Counted from the stretch's first letter, positions 1 to 12,032 are shown. The stretch: 64,000 nt of DNA from Rhodosorus marinus (GCA_029953675.1 JAMWBK010000004.1:3098501-3162500); one strand, 5' to 3'. The notes: generated by a model not told the origin, from the letters alone. Numbers and translations: made by a program.

Positions 1-79
1 GGTAGTAATCACCAACCTACATCCAGTTAGAAAATGCGTCAACATTTAACCTTCGCGCACTCACGCCTAAGCATTAGCC

Positions 80-1366
80 CTAGCGTCGTAACCTGAGTGG
101 ATCAGTCTCTATTTTCGACGAACTGCAACCAACCTGGACCTTATTGCGCAGGGCAGCACGACCCCATGAGTCCAGAAGTGGATCATAGTCTTCCCTTTCA
201 GAGGTATTGAGTCCTTGCATAAATATTTTCGCTTGCAGGGATGAAAAGCACGCAAGGCACCGGACCCAGACCTGTAAATCTTGATGGTTGGACATTGACA
301 ACCCCAGCCGCTTCCTGTCCGCCGTTTCGACCAGGATCGCTCGGGTCTCATTCCATCCTTTCACGACCCGAATCTGATTTGAATTGGCGAGCAAGAAACA
401 AGGGTTTTTAAAACCTCCTGCCTCATGCAAAAGGATGCGATATCGTGCTCAAACACTGGAGGAATACAACTCACCTCCTCAAGTTCTAGAGATCCGACTC
501 CCTTTCGCTTGCTGCTCCAGTGCAACGTCTTTAAATTAGGATCCAGCCAAACTCTCCTGTCTACAGCAGAGAGAAATAATTTTCGTTTCTTTGTCGCTCC
601 AGTCCCAGACAGCAACTCTACTACACATTCAAGCACAGATCGATCATACGGTGCTCTCCGTTTCAATCGAGTGGCGACGTCGTTCCAGAAGTGCTCCTCA
701 TTTTCATCGTATTCGAGACCAAGACGATCCTCGTCTGCAGCATCATCATCCTCATCGTACTCCGAGTGTACTCTCAGCCAGGATTCCGCAGAGAGCTTAG
801 AGTAGTTAGAATCCTGTCGAACGATGTCCAGATCTTCATCACTGCTGTATATATCATAGTCATCAGCTTCTTCCATATCATTGCTTTCCCTGTTCGCATC
901 GTCCGCGGGTCTTTTCATGCCGCTCTCCCGACCCTCGAAAACCTCAGAATATTGCCTTGCCAGCAATCCCGTCGGAATGAGGATACGCGGGGGAGATCCT
1001 CTCCGTATCTACCTCTTGCCTACTCCAGTGGCAAGTATCACGCTGATCGGCATCAAATTTGGCGCGACTGAAGCATTGGCCACGGTTCTGATCCACCAAG
1101 AGCTTAAAGGAGAGTTCGCGCACGTCGCAACCATGAACAACCCGGCGAGCCCGTAGAACCCTCAGAGCTTGAGTAATCCCCTCCACGGGAACAGCAGATC
1201 TCCTCCAGACCTCACCCTCCACTGCAGGCCTCAGTCCACCTGACTTGCTCCCGCGCACAGCAGCTTTCCATTGAACCAGGTCAGGTCCTTGAGAACAACG
1301 GTCGAGCCGAAACCATGTTTCCCAATTAAAACGAGAACCAACGATGAAAACAGGAAAAAATTTCAA
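80..1366 (-). CDS. C2-like plus PH-like domain protein (5' end uncertain)
   Basis: At least three exons on the minus strand. The 5' exon (about 1366 to 1050) encodes a beta-rich segment (ETWFRLDRC, LSFKLLVD, FSRAKFDAD) resembling the N-terminal C2 (NT-C2) domains of EEIG1/EHBP1-type proteins. The middle exon has a very acidic linker (YDIYSSDEDLD, EYDEDDD) and then a PH-like start, RKLFLSAVDRRVWLD and LKTLHWSSKRKG. A donor near 474 and an acceptor near 424 are both phase 0 and join it to the last exon, which supplies the PH C-terminus (LLANSNQIRVV, LQVWVRCLACF). The pattern of strands plus a C-terminal helix with W resembles plant-type PH_12 domains. No ATG lies in frame at the far 5' end, so a first exon is missing. 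The C2 assignment is tentative and the PH fold more convincing. A likely role is lipid or membrane binding, by inference only. Confidence 0.5.
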
Positions 1367-2989
1367 TGAGCTCGAGAGTTCCCACTAAAACCCCATCCGA
1401 ACAACATGAATTCCCCCCCCTTCCACGAACCCTCGTTCACATCTCCATGTGGAGTATTTCCAGGGCTACCTCCAGCGAAAGAAATTTAAGATATCACGGC
1501 AAGACTTTTCCAAGTCGAGTCTGGCAGATTGTAGCCTAGGGGGGTGGCAGCTTTTCCAGATACGAGCTGATATTTCTTATCTACTTTGTCCACAGTGGGG
1601 TCATCCTCAAATTATCAAACTATACGACCAGGCCAATTTTAGTAGCACCCTGCCTCCCCCCCCCGCCTAGTTATCATGATGTATTCTAAATGAAGATTTT
1701 TTTTGTTCTTAAACCAAAGGATCGCACTTTTAGGTCTTCTAATCTGCCTTTTTTAGTATAGTCAAATTTTTTTGAATCGAGCGGTCAGAATTCTCTGAAA
1801 AAACCACTGTCTTGCCAAATGCCTAGCTGACCTTGATCTTTGTATCGTATAGCCATTCTGACATGACAATAAAGCGAAATCGGGCTCGTCGTTTCGAGCA
1901 TATTGAAAATGCTAAAATCTATTACCAGTTTTAGAGTTTTAGCTTCGTATCGTATAAGCTATGTTTCAACTGATTCAGTTGCCGGACTGTACTTAAGGCG
2001 GAGGAAGTGCCCGTGGAGGGACTGTTTGGGCGACTTGCTCTTCAGCTTAGTCAGTTTACCTCAATAACTCGAAAAACTCGGCAAACCGTGTGAATCCGTC
2101 AACGTTTCGATAGGCTCAGCTAACGGCCTACCGCCTGGGAATGCCTCCCGTTCTTCTCCCCCCCCTACGGCTTTTCATCCGGAGCTTGCTGGGATTGCGT
2201 CGTGCATACGCTGATTTCCCAAGTTAGAAAATAGTACCTTTTTTGAAAACGAAAGAGGGGGTGTTGCAGGGTTCTCAGCGTGGGGAGCGGATTAGTCACT
2301 TGAGCCCAAGCGACCAAGTTTCCAGATTCTTTCCTTGCATAATTTTCGGAAGCCCCTTTTTTGCCTGAGTCTAGACCGTTGTCCGTTGCAGGCTTCCGGT
2401 TTCTTTCACCGAGGGGTTACTTTTGCCTGGAAACAGTGACCTTGTCCAGCACTCCAATGTCAATTTTTTCTACCCCTGGGGTTCAAACGGAAATAAGGGA
2501 AAGGTTTGATGTAGTGTATGTAGATGGGCCGGAGGGCGGAGGGGGTTTACATTTAGTGGAGCCACAGTCCTTTTTTGTTGGATATCATGTCTCGGTAGGG
2601 AGATCGACCAAGAGGCCTCATAAATACTCCCGATTTTGCGACAGTTGCGCAAGTCCGGTCCACGCTGACGGGAGGGAACAGCGCTCGGGGCAAGGTAGCC
2701 GGATAGGAACGTGCTTCAGTCAAACCGGTGGGTGCTCAAAAATCGACATGCTCTGTCAATGGATGGTCTGCCCTCGAGGCGGAGGATTTACCGGCGTGGG
2801 TTGTTGACTATTATGCGACGTTTATTGTTAGATGACCCTCATGCAGGAGCGGTGTTGCATGGTCGGAGGGGTGGCATAGTGAGCGAGGTAGATCAGCTCA
2901 AGAAAGGTCCAATATCTAGTTTTGTTGCTGTTGGGTCGACTGTGGACTATATCATACGCATATTTGAAGAAACCGTAGGCTCAAGCAAA
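1367..2989. other. intergenic region / kinase 5' leader
   Basis: No convincing coding exon. It holds homopolymer runs (C-run near 1660, T-runs near 1700). The open stretch at 2459-2807 runs into the kinase start region and lacks a recognisable domain, so it is probably promoter and 5' UTR of the kinase gene. Confidence 0.4.
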
Positions 2990-5900
2990 ATGTGGCGGAA
3001 GGAGTCCAGCGGTGCTGGAGATTCGGACAAAGCGCCGCTTAGGAAGACATATCCGCAGGCAGCGAGTGGGTATGACCTAAAGGAGCAGATTGGAAAGGGC
3101 AGCGCCGCCACTGTTTTCAAGTAAGCGCCGTACCGCAAGAACAGCTCTGTTGGAAAGCAGGAGTCTGTTATTTTTCTAGGTCCAAACAAAACTTACGCCT
3201 TCGATTTTGGCGCATTCCTCCTAGAGCATGGTGCGAGCAAGAACATGAGGAGGTCGCAATCAAGGTCATTGACCTGGAATGGTTTCAAGCTTCTCTTGAC
3301 GACATCTGGAAGGAAATTCAAGTCATGTCCCTTTCGTCTCACCCGAACGTGGTTCCTTACTCAACATCATTTGTTGATGGGACTGACCTATGGGTTGTGA
3401 TGCCGCTTCTCACCGGCGGCTCTGTTCAGTCGCTGCTCAATGGCTTGTTTCCAGGAGGTGAGCATGTGTGTCAGCCTCACAGAACTCGCGAGATCTCGGT
3501 TAGTTTTGAGTTTTCTGACGCATTTGATTGCGGGAACCTCCCTTCCCCTTAAAAAAACGTAGGCATGCCCGAGCCGCTCGCACAGTATCTGCTGTTCGAG
3601 ACCGTCAAGGCTCTGGACTACTTTCACAAGCATGGACAAATTCACAGGGATGTGAAAGCTGCCAATATTCTATTGACGTCTCAGGGTCAGGTGCGTTTCC
3701 GTATTCTGCAAGTCACTATGCGGCTTCTCCCTCTGAGAGATGGGGCGCTTACCCGTGATCAGGTCATGTTATCCGACTATGGCGTGATGGGGTGGATGGT
3801 GGAAGGCGGTGTCGAAAGAAAAGCAGCCCAGACGGTGGTTGGTACCCCGCACTGGATGGCGCCAGAGGTTTTGGAACAGCGACACGGGTACAACTACAAG
3901 GCGGACATATGGAGCTTGGGGATTACTGCCCTCGAACTTGCTCAGGGACATCCGCCTTACATGAACTACCCGCCAGTTAAGGTAAGCCTTTTGCGCCCAC
4001 ACGAGCCCGACCGCAGCGGATCATGCCCCAACTTCGAAATGAGAGTAGATCAAGCTGTAGCGGCATACGCATCGCCCCTAAATCAATTTTTGTCTTGCAG
4101 ATCTTGTTGATGACATTGAACGAGCCTCCTCCTCAGTTGACTGGACAGCCAAGTTTTGAATATTCAAAGGCTTTCAAGGAAATGCTACAGCTCTGCCTAC
4201 AAAAAGATCCGAAGCGACGCGCGAGCACATCAGACCTCCTGCAACATCGATTTTTCAGAAACGTGAAGAAACCTGACGATCTCCCGGAATTGTTGTCAAG
4301 GCTCCCTCCGCTCGGTAGTAGGGCAGGTAAACGTGTCTACACTCTTTGATGGATTCCCGCTGAAAGGAGAATGGCGGTTGCTGGGCAGCCAGGATCAGTT
4401 TTCCATATTGCGTGGCCATATTGGGTTGTGGACTGGTCCACCTCATGAGCTGAACTTAGTTTCCGTGCTTTGCTGTAGGGAGTCAGGCGATGCTTTATAG
4501 ACTATTGCGCAAAGGAAAAAGAGTAGGTTCGCGTGGAGCAAGCGAATCCCAATCGAAAGGCTCGAACTCGTTGGTCTGGGACTTTGATTCTGGTGATGAG
4601 GCAGAAAGCGTTCGATTCGATGAGAACAAGGAGAGTCTGAACGGTATTGAGTCCACTGCAACGAAATCAAGCACGGACACTTTGAACAAACCACCCACAC
4701 CTGCGCCAATCCCCCCATCTTCACCCTTAACAACACCAAAACCGCCATCGAGAGTGGGAAGTGCTCCGGTGACGAGTTCTCCCGCAACTTCTTGGCCGAA
4801 GAGAGTTGAGGAGAAGGCAGGGGATGTGCGTACTCACCCTCTTCCCGAAGCACACCAGAGCGTTTCAGAGAGCTAATATGAGCGCCTATTGTCTATTCAG
4901 GGCGTGCAAAGCAAAAGTGGGGCAATTTCGTCAACCAGTCCTGATGCTTCAACTGTGCCAGTAGACACGACAAAGTTCCGTAAAAGTAAGCAAAGAAGCG
5001 GCGATATTCTACAGCCCGGGGGGGGGGAAAGCTCTTAGGAGAGTCGAGCTCCTTACGCAGACCTATTCAAATCCCGTAGGTCGGTTCACCATATCAGAGG
5101 TGGAACTTAATAAGAGTTCTCGTGGAGAAACACAAGACGCGGAAGAGCAACTCAGGGCGAATGCTTCGGAACCGCTCCTGGATGGAACAGACGGGGAGCG
5201 CAACAGTTCGCGACGACCACGCATCGAGGTAAAGGAAGTTTTGAAAGATGATCTATCTATTGCAAGTACTGCCGGATCGGGGCTGGTCGGGGAAAACCTT
5301 TCAACCCACTCCGGTGGAAACTTTGGACCACCAACGCCAATGCCAGTGCGATCTCTGGCGAGTCAGGATAATCTGACGTTGAATAATCTTCCCAAGTTTG
5401 ACGGGGACACCGAGACCAGTCGTCATATACCTCGAAAGGTGGGAACTCGTGAGGCAGCTTCTCTTTGAAAATGCTCTTTCTTCGACTTAACTCAGCATAT
5501 CGTTACCACGATGCGACCTCTCCCCCCAATACAGCCAAGTCGATTCGAAGTTACAGCAATAGGAGCCCCGAAGGAAGGGTTGCCCAGCAGGGAAAAGTCG
5601 CAGGAGACTGTTGTAGAACCTGCTACAGTTAAAGGCGATGGGAGTGATGCGCTTGTTCCAGCTCCACCGGCGCAAGGGGAAAAGGATCCCGCGAAAATGT
5701 CTCGCAAGGTTTGTCATCACTTCATCAGGGGATTTTCACTTGTTCGAGCTCAGCCATGATGGCCGCGATGTTCGATGTTGATTGTATTGAACTAACTCAC
5801 CCCCGCAAAACTGTATTGCGATCGGCTAATCTGCAGCAAAGTCGATTTGAAATCATGACCCCAGTGGAGGGTAAGGACTCGACGAAGGAAGCTGCAAAAG

Positions 5901-6490
5901 AAACAGTAGCTCGGCCAAAGGAGACCGCGCCTGTTAAGGAGGGCGCGGATGGGCTTGCCAGGAGGCCTTCGAGGTTCCAGGTGAGGATGACCTTTTCCAC
6001 TTCCCCACTCGTAAGGCGAGGAAAAAAACGAAAAACTCGCTTCTGGCTCACTCACGCGCTTTCTTCCAGATAACCGATTCCGGGGATGACGCAAAAGGCA
6101 GGGCTGCTCGACTTCTGGCTGAAGGTGAAACTTACGTTCCTACAGGGTCACCAGCTGCGCTGAAATCCACCACGCCGAGTCCTGCCAATCAGACACCTAA
6201 GGCAAGGTTCGAAGCCGGGTCAAAACCCACCCAGGAGACGTCTCCAGCGCTCGGAACCGCACCCCAGCGCAAGGGTCGATTTGAAGTTCTCTCCACGAAA
6301 CAGAATCCCCTTGAGATGCTGAAAAGCGTGATGGAACAGGTTCGCAACGTGGAAATGCTTGGCTATTTCTCCACGACCTCATGATTGACCGATTGCTTCG
6401 AGTCTTGTTCACGCTCAGGTTGAATTACTTCTGAAAGAGAACGAAAGCCTGAAAAAGGAACTGGCGGCGCTGAAGAGAGATGCGAGCTGA
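2990..6490 (+). CDS. STE20-type GCK-VI (OSR1/SPAK/BLUS1-like) protein kinase
   Basis: Multi-exon Ser/Thr kinase. Coding exons with consistent phases include 2990-3120, 3180-3457, 3563-3690, 3763-3981 and 4101-4326, followed by tail exons to the TGA at 6488-6490. Visible kinase motifs: glycine loop IGKGSAATVFK, VAIK lysine, LDDIWKEI alpha-C, HRDVKAAN catalytic loop, DYG in place of DFG (SDYGVMGWM), VGTPHWMAPEV activation segment and DIWSLGITALELA. These match OSR1/SPAK/Fray kinases. The long tail (about 4480-6487) is disordered and repeats RFx[V/I]-like motifs at 5082 (RFTI), 5541 (RFEV), 5843 (RFEI), 5972 (RFQI across an intron), 6206 (RFEA) and 6277 (RFEV). It ends in a short coiled coil (LLLKENESLKKELAALK). 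Plant GCK-VI kinases also carry GRFxV motifs in the tail, so this is an archaeplastid-type member. The start ATG is chosen just before the kinase domain. Substrates are unknown; ion or osmotic control is inferred from the family. Confidence 0.88.
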
Positions 6491-6739
6491 CAGAACGATG
6501 ATGTCACATGTGTAGCTAGCTTGCCGAAAATTGGGAGCCAAATATTGCTGTCAATAAGAACATATGTATTCCTAGAATTTGTTGTATTGGACATAGAACC
6601 CCTTGTACGCTCTTCTTCAGCTCACGCTGGTTCCGGACAGATTGAACAGCGGCGTTTCGGATCAGTCGGACAGCCACCGTAAGAGGATAAGAACTGTGGT
6701 GCATTCATTAAACGAAGACAAGCGTCACACGAAATTGAG

Positions 6740-7387
6740 TGCCGCGCTTTGTATATGTGGTTTGCGGTGATCCATATGCGTGTAACCGTCAGGGACAAAC
6801 TCGACGGGTTTCTTTTACCTTAGTCATCCCGGAAGATTTAGCCGTCGGCCAAGTTGTTTCCGAACAGCTAGCCTCCCGGTTGCCGGCAGAACCGTAGTTA
6901 CTTAAAAGGGCTTAAATAGTGTATCTCATGTAATCGCTAGAGACTTTCCGTGTTTTTTTTGTTGCTTGAATTCCATTGCGACAAAAGAGGACATGTTTTT
7001 AGAATAAATTGATGTCCTTCGATATGCCTTCGGTTAAATCCACTCTTTTAGGTGCGTGAAAGCATTAGCAGAGTTGGATCAGTCTTCGAACGGTTCCGCT
7101 AACGGAAGAGGTGGTTCTAGTCCCAGCTCCTGGGACAATCCCAGCAAGTTCGCCTTCCTACAAGCGCCTATCGGGCGTTTACCCCGGAGTAGACTCGTCC
7201 CATTCCTCTTAGCAGGTGGACCAGCAAAGTGAGTTATGTTTTGCTCTTTGCCTCTTAAAAGCGGAGTCTTTCGGCTTCTACCTACACCCAGTTGCTGATT
7301 AGGGCTTTCGACTTGTTGAGACTTTGACGTTCAGTTTTGCCTTTTAGTAGTCGCGGTGAGGTAGTGCCTGGGGTTTGGAGTGATTAG
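6740..7387 (+). CDS. hypothetical protein, partial (5' exon not found)
   Basis: Three exons join in one frame: 6740-6893, 7052-7228 and 7348-7387, with clean GT-AG borders and matching phases (2 and 2). The first exon reads VYVVCGDPYACNRQGQ and VSFTLVIPEDLAVGQVV, the second FAFLQAPIGRLPRSR and LVPFLLAGGPA, and the third ends EVVPGVWSD then TAG. An in-frame stop just upstream of 6740 and an AG at 6738-6739 mean that the start lies in an earlier exon I could not place between 6490 and 6738. The segment RVSFTLVIPEDLAVGQVV could be the second strand and helix of a ubiquitin-like fold, but this is weak. Function unknown. Confidence 0.5.
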
Positions 7388-7544
7388 AGGAGGTGAAATT
7401 CGATTTTCGTTTCTTGCGACGTGAAGACGGGAGGCTTCGCGTGGAGTGTACGGGGAAGGAGAGGATTGAATAGCAACGGAGCGTGCTGATGTTTAGGGTC
7501 TTGATGGGGGTGGATGAAAGTTTTAGATGCGTAAGTTCTGAGCT

Positions 7545-7763
7545 ATGAAGTCCGAGGCGAAGATCAGCTATCAGTCGCTCTTGGGTGAATCTGGAACGGC
7601 GGAGAGAGTGCTATTTTGGTCGGAAGATGATGGAGGTGTTCCGTGGATATTTCGCTCTGAGATTGGAGTTTTTCTTTGGTTGGGAGTTATATGGCTCCTT
7701 CTGATATACACGGTGTTCAAGCTGCTGTCTTTAGCGCTGAATTTTCGACTGAGAAACTTGTGA
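7545..7763 (+). CDS. small single-pass membrane protein (putative)
   Basis: A 72-codon ATG-initiated frame lying between other genes. Its N-terminal half is polar (SEAKISYQSLLGESG, FWSEDDGG). It is followed by one clear hydrophobic helix (VFLWLGVIWLLLIYTVFKLL) and a short basic end (NFRLRNL). No family recognised. An overlapping frame at 7676-7876 is basic and has no domain, so I regard it as less likely. It could be a single-exon gene or the last exon of something longer. Confidence 0.35.
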   Translation: MKSEAKISYQSLLGESGTAERVLFWSEDDGGVPWIFRSEIGVFLWLGVIWLLLIYTVFKLLSLALNFRLRNL

Positions 7764-8249
7764 CTAGGGAAGGCAGCTTTTCAAAAGTGAAACGCTTCCT
7801 AGCAAGACTTTTCAACTCTTTCCGGAACCTGCGGGATGATCGAGGGATAGTCAAACATGAAAGAGGCAGCACGTAGTCTCGGCGTTGCCAACCGTTGTAC
7901 AATACATTGAAATAGTTTTTTTAGCGATCATGAAGGTGAAGCTCAATTAAATTCATTACGTGAATAACCAGTTCAAGTTTGCTCGGAGAAATTCAAGGAA
8001 CAGTTTCACATCCAGCTGGAAGTCGCACCTCGAGTGCCAGCATGTGGCGGATTGAATACTTCGCTCTACACTAGTCTTTTATTTACTCATCATTGCTCTA
8101 TCCATTCAAGAGCACAGTGGCCGCCTACCTGGGGCTGAAAGACCTTTGGTAGAGACCCCCATTTGGCTGCCCTGATTGGCTGTGTGCGCAGACGAACTGG
8201 AGCAATGAATGCAGAAATCAAATGGAGAGGTGTTGAATCTACGCAGGCG
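7764..8249. other. intergenic, convergent gap
   Basis: No exon recognised. It separates the small plus-strand gene from the 3' end of the CLPTM1-like gene and probably holds both 3' UTRs. Confidence 0.35.
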
Positions 8250-10687
8250 CTAGTCATTTTTCTTCTCCTCTTCGGATTTGCTCTCGTCTACAATCGCTGC
8301 AGATACTTCCGCAGAAGCCGGCGATGTATCCACAGGTCCCGCTGTCTTCTTAGTCTTCTTGGTCTTCTTCTTCTTCGGCTTCTCCTCAAACACCTGCCCG
8401 AACTCGTTCACTCTGGTCTTGTCAACTGGGTACTTCCATCTGTTTTGGCGATCGGATCGAATCAAGAGGACCCAAAAGAAGACGGTCAGTGTCAGTCTTC
8501 TGGTGTTCGCGTCTCCACGAACCTGCAATTTGGAGGGGATGCATCAAACGTACTTCTGGTACAAGAATATTGCAAAGACGATGTCGTCTCTGAAGCAAGC
8601 CAGCCTATGGAGTGTGGGCATTTTGATAATGAAGGAGAACAAATCGTCGATGACTGTGTTCAGCGCCTTGTACATGAACGCCTTCATTGGCAAGTGTGCC
8701 ACGCTCTTGAGTTTGTAGTTAATGAAGATTTGCGGGAACATCATCATGAATCCAAACGCGTAGACCGCGCCCACCAAGGACGATATGATCCAGGAATACC
8801 ACGATCTGTGCTTGTCGTAGACCAAAGAGTATATAGCGTATAGGGCGACGGACGGGTAAAGGAAGTACCTGCACATACGAGTTTGAAAAAAAATACATCA
8901 ACTTGTGCTCGAACACGCACAAAGTAATGACGCCCGCGGAATCATCTTTCGGCAAAGTCTCGCTCAACCGATCGAGGAAAGAAGCTGCGCTTACCCCAAG
9001 TATTGCATTGCCTGGTCATCGTATTCCTTTGTCTTCGACTGAGAGTATGATCTCTTGTCCTCGTACTCAAACCAAGGAATGAACTTGAAGATTTTCGCCT
9101 TCCCGAAGGACTTGAAGTTCACCGCTTTCCGCAGCTTCCAGACCTCAATGAGTGCGTTGACACCGGCACTCATTATTATCATCCACGACGTCTCGTTATC
9201 TAGTAGGTAAAGAAAAATAACTATTTCCATACCAACCTAGACCAATTCGCGTGGTTACGTTTTTCTTTTTGAGTTCGCGCTATGTGTGGAGAAGGGTGTG
9301 GTTTACCCGCGTCCTGCGCGGCGGAGGACAGTGTTCACCTTCCAGAACATGGAACGCACGGAGACTCCTTCCATGCTTTTGACGTTTCTCCAATGCGAAA
9401 TATCGCTTTTGAAAGCAAGCATCTCAAGCAGCGTGTGTGCGAGCGACACGACCGTAGTCAGTGCGAGCAGCCAGGGGTTGGTTTCAATTAGTGTGCGCTT
9501 GATCTGTTCAATTTCATCGCCCTTAATCGGCATGATTGGATTGTCCTTCCAAGACTGTTCCACGGTCATGAAGATGTTAAACTTCATCATACTCATTGGT
9601 CCAATCACGAGCTTAAGCGGAACCTGTCCAGGTGGAGGCAAAAAACGAAAGCCGAATGACCCCTTAGTTTGACGAAATACTTGATTCTTCATTTGCAGAC
9701 GGGTTTCAGGTTCTTCGGAACGACAAACCTGCTCAACGCTTGCGTCTGCCATTATATGATTCTCCTTCAGCAACCAGAATTCGTTTACAAATACGGGAGG
9801 GAGGTATTTCTCCGTATCGGCGACAACTTTGAAGCGTTTCTCGACCGGTGGCGGTATTCTTCCCGTCCCAAGCTTCTCTTTTGTTACCACGTATTCCAGG
9901 TAAAGTTCAGGCTTCCAGTACCTTACGTACTCCTAGTGCATGGGAGGAATAAGGCAAGCCAAGAGAAGCAGCTCCCGAGCTTTCAGACATACGAGCAGTA
10001 TTCATTCTGAACCTGCGATCGGCTGACCGCTATTCACGGAGCTGAAGGGGGATGAGAGCTCACCATCGGGGTATCCGAGTTGCCTGTATGCTCCTTCAGG
10101 GAGTCGGGTTCATCGTTCAGCACTTCAGCTACGTCCCTTTTCTCAAGCAGCGAGACCGTCTCTTTCGAGGGATCTTTGGCTCTCCATTCCACCATTCTAT
10201 GCTTGACGTAGGTGGTGGGGATTGACGTAGCCTGTTTCGGAGAGACGTACATATGCATCCACATAGATCCGTTCCCGTGCCTGAAGTTATCGGAGAGTGT
10301 GAAGTTTTTCTCGAACTGCTTCGAGTTTGTGGTTCCGAAATCGTAAGTCATGTTCTCCCCAACCCAATCCGGGGTCAGCTGTTGAACGTCCTCTGCTGAC
10401 ATGCTTGCCTTCTCCGAAATGTATACAGTCCAATCAAAAACATTCCCGTCTTCGTAAAAGTTAGCCACCCGAACTGGTGCAGTTGTGGTGGCGGTGGCGG
10501 TGCCAGTTGTGCTACTAGGCTTGGGGGCCTCCTGATTCGGCGCCATAAACCCTTGCATAATACTGTATGCAAGAAATACCAATAGAAGACGAAGTCCAAT
10601 CTGAGACAGCTGGTCCATTAGATTCTGCGGCTCCCTCCCATTGGAAGGACTTGCATTTGCAGCTCCTGTGCTCTGAGACCCCGGCAT
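8250..10687 (-). CDS. CLPTM1: CLPTM1 family multi-pass ER membrane protein
   Basis: Five exons: 10687-10064, 9932-9339, 9236-8995, 8868-8554 and 8439-8250. Phases agree at every junction and the total of 1965 nt gives 654 aa, close to the roughly 670 aa of animal CLPTM1. An N-terminal membrane helix (LRLLLVFLAYSIMQGFM) precedes a large luminal domain with EYVRYWKPELYL and NEFWLLKENH. Then come the family hallmarks ISHWRNVKSMEGVSVRS, FLYLLDNETSWMI, INYKLKSVAHLPMKAFMYK, IDDLFSFIIKMP and VDKTRVNEFG, with several TM helices. A lysine-rich tail (EEKPKKKKTKKTKK) faces the cytosol. CLPTM1/CLPTM1L proteins act in the ER; CLPTM1L has been linked to lipid scrambling of GPI precursors and CLPTM1 to receptor retention. 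Which role applies here cannot be read from sequence. Confidence 0.95.
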
Positions 10688-11477
10688 CCTCCTTCTCGCT
10701 TGATGGAGACTAAGCGCCTTTGCCCACTAGCTACCTTAGCGTAGAATCCCACTTAAAATCTTCCAAGGAGCAAATTCGAGCCCAAACCTGGTGAAAATCC
10801 TCAAGGTCTAGGGGACATTCCTATACCATCAAAACGCAAGTATACCTCTCCTACTCGAAACCATCCCCACCAAGAATAACGGATAGCAACTACCAGACAA
10901 AGGAAAACCCGAAAACAGTCGACAAATAAAATTCACTATTAGGATAACCGGCTGGCTCAACTCCCATCCCTATAACCTTCAAGCTTCGGCTAGCAACGAA
11001 GTGCCCACTTCGCCCACTACACTACGCATATCGGCATTCCGCAGTGCTGTACTTCAGGCTGTCATTTCAGTTTATCTGTCACAATTCGTATGGAGCAAAT
11101 GGACTCAAAATTATTGTAAAGCCAACGGTGTTTCTCATGATATCTGTTTTTGGTTATTTTATATCTGATTTCTGTGGAGAGGTTATCAGTAAACTGCGTT
11201 ATTGGTTGGTGACGAATAATTCGAATACAAATCTACCTCTGGGTCTGTCATTTTTGTTCCCCCGTTTGAGGTAGTGATTGGATAGGTCACCAAACGACCG
11301 GCGCGCCCTGTCCGGGTGGCGCGGAAGGCGATTTGTTGTTGTTCACATTTGCAATATCTAACGTGATTTGATGTGCCTGGTCTCAGGCGATGACGTGCCA
11401 GCTAGAATTTCTTTTCTGAAGTGGATTACTGTGTTCAGAATCGTCGTACCTCGAGTTGTTCGTTCTCGAATTGGCGA
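10688..11477. other. intergenic region
   Basis: Region upstream of the CLPTM1-like gene, without a convincing exon. A GC-rich imperfect palindrome (ccggcgcgcc / gggtggcgcg) lies near 11300. A 36-codon frame starting near 11371 (MCLVSGDDVPARISFLKW) is open but unsupported. Confidence 0.3.
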
Positions 11478-12032
11478 CTAGACACGCACAAGCGCGCAAC
11501 CACTGGGGAACACGATTTCTGTCGTAGTGCCATCCAAACGAGAGAAGATCCTTGCACATGGTTCCGACCCGCGCCGTTTCCAAGACCGTTGGACTCGGGC
11601 TTGATTCCGTAGCTCTAATTGCCTGAATCGCTTCCAGTCCGTTCGAATAGTATTCAGGCTGCCAATCACCGCTCCCGCATGTTTTTTTTTCGGATGGGAA
11701 ATGCTTAATCGCTTAATAGACCAAAAAAAATTACAGCCCATGAGGTTTTGCAGGCACTTGACAACGAGCTGATCCTGATACCGCGCAGGTGAGGCTCGAA
11801 TGGCCTGGGCAAACCATCCGCTTTGCACGCGAAAGCAGGAAAAGCGCGCGAAACGCTTCGTCGAAACTGGGTTGTCGATCCAATCGCCTCCTCCTATGAA
11901 CACGTCTCGAAGTTGTTCGGGTTGCCGAATGACGCGATTCGCTATTGCTTTCAACGGACGAGTAGCCCACGAAGCAGACAAGCAAGCTGTCCGGTCAAAG
12001 CATACTGCGCTACCAGTACGGAAGCCAGCCAT
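11478..12032 (-). CDS. hypothetical ORF, 184 codons, unsupported
   Basis: A long uninterrupted frame outside the assigned genes, with no domain, signal or compositional feature I recognise. Both strands are open here for long stretches, so the openness may come from base composition. It lies just 3' of RRP45 on the same strand. Recorded only because a 555-base open frame is unusual for the non-genic parts of this window. Confidence 0.2.
   Translation of the reverse strand: MAGFRTGSAVCFDRTACLSASWATRPLKAIANRVIRQPEQLRDVFIGGGDWIDNPVSTKRFARFSCFRVQSGWFAQAIRASPARYQDQLVVKCLQNLMGCNFFWSIKRLSISHPKKKHAGAVIGSLNTIRTDWKRFRQLELRNQARVQRSWKRRGSEPCARIFSRLDGTTTEIVFPSGCALVRV

Noticed and set aside
8163-8843. Long plus-strand open frame of 226 codons
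   Set aside because: It is antisense to two exons of the CLPTM1-like gene, whose protein motifs are unmistakable.
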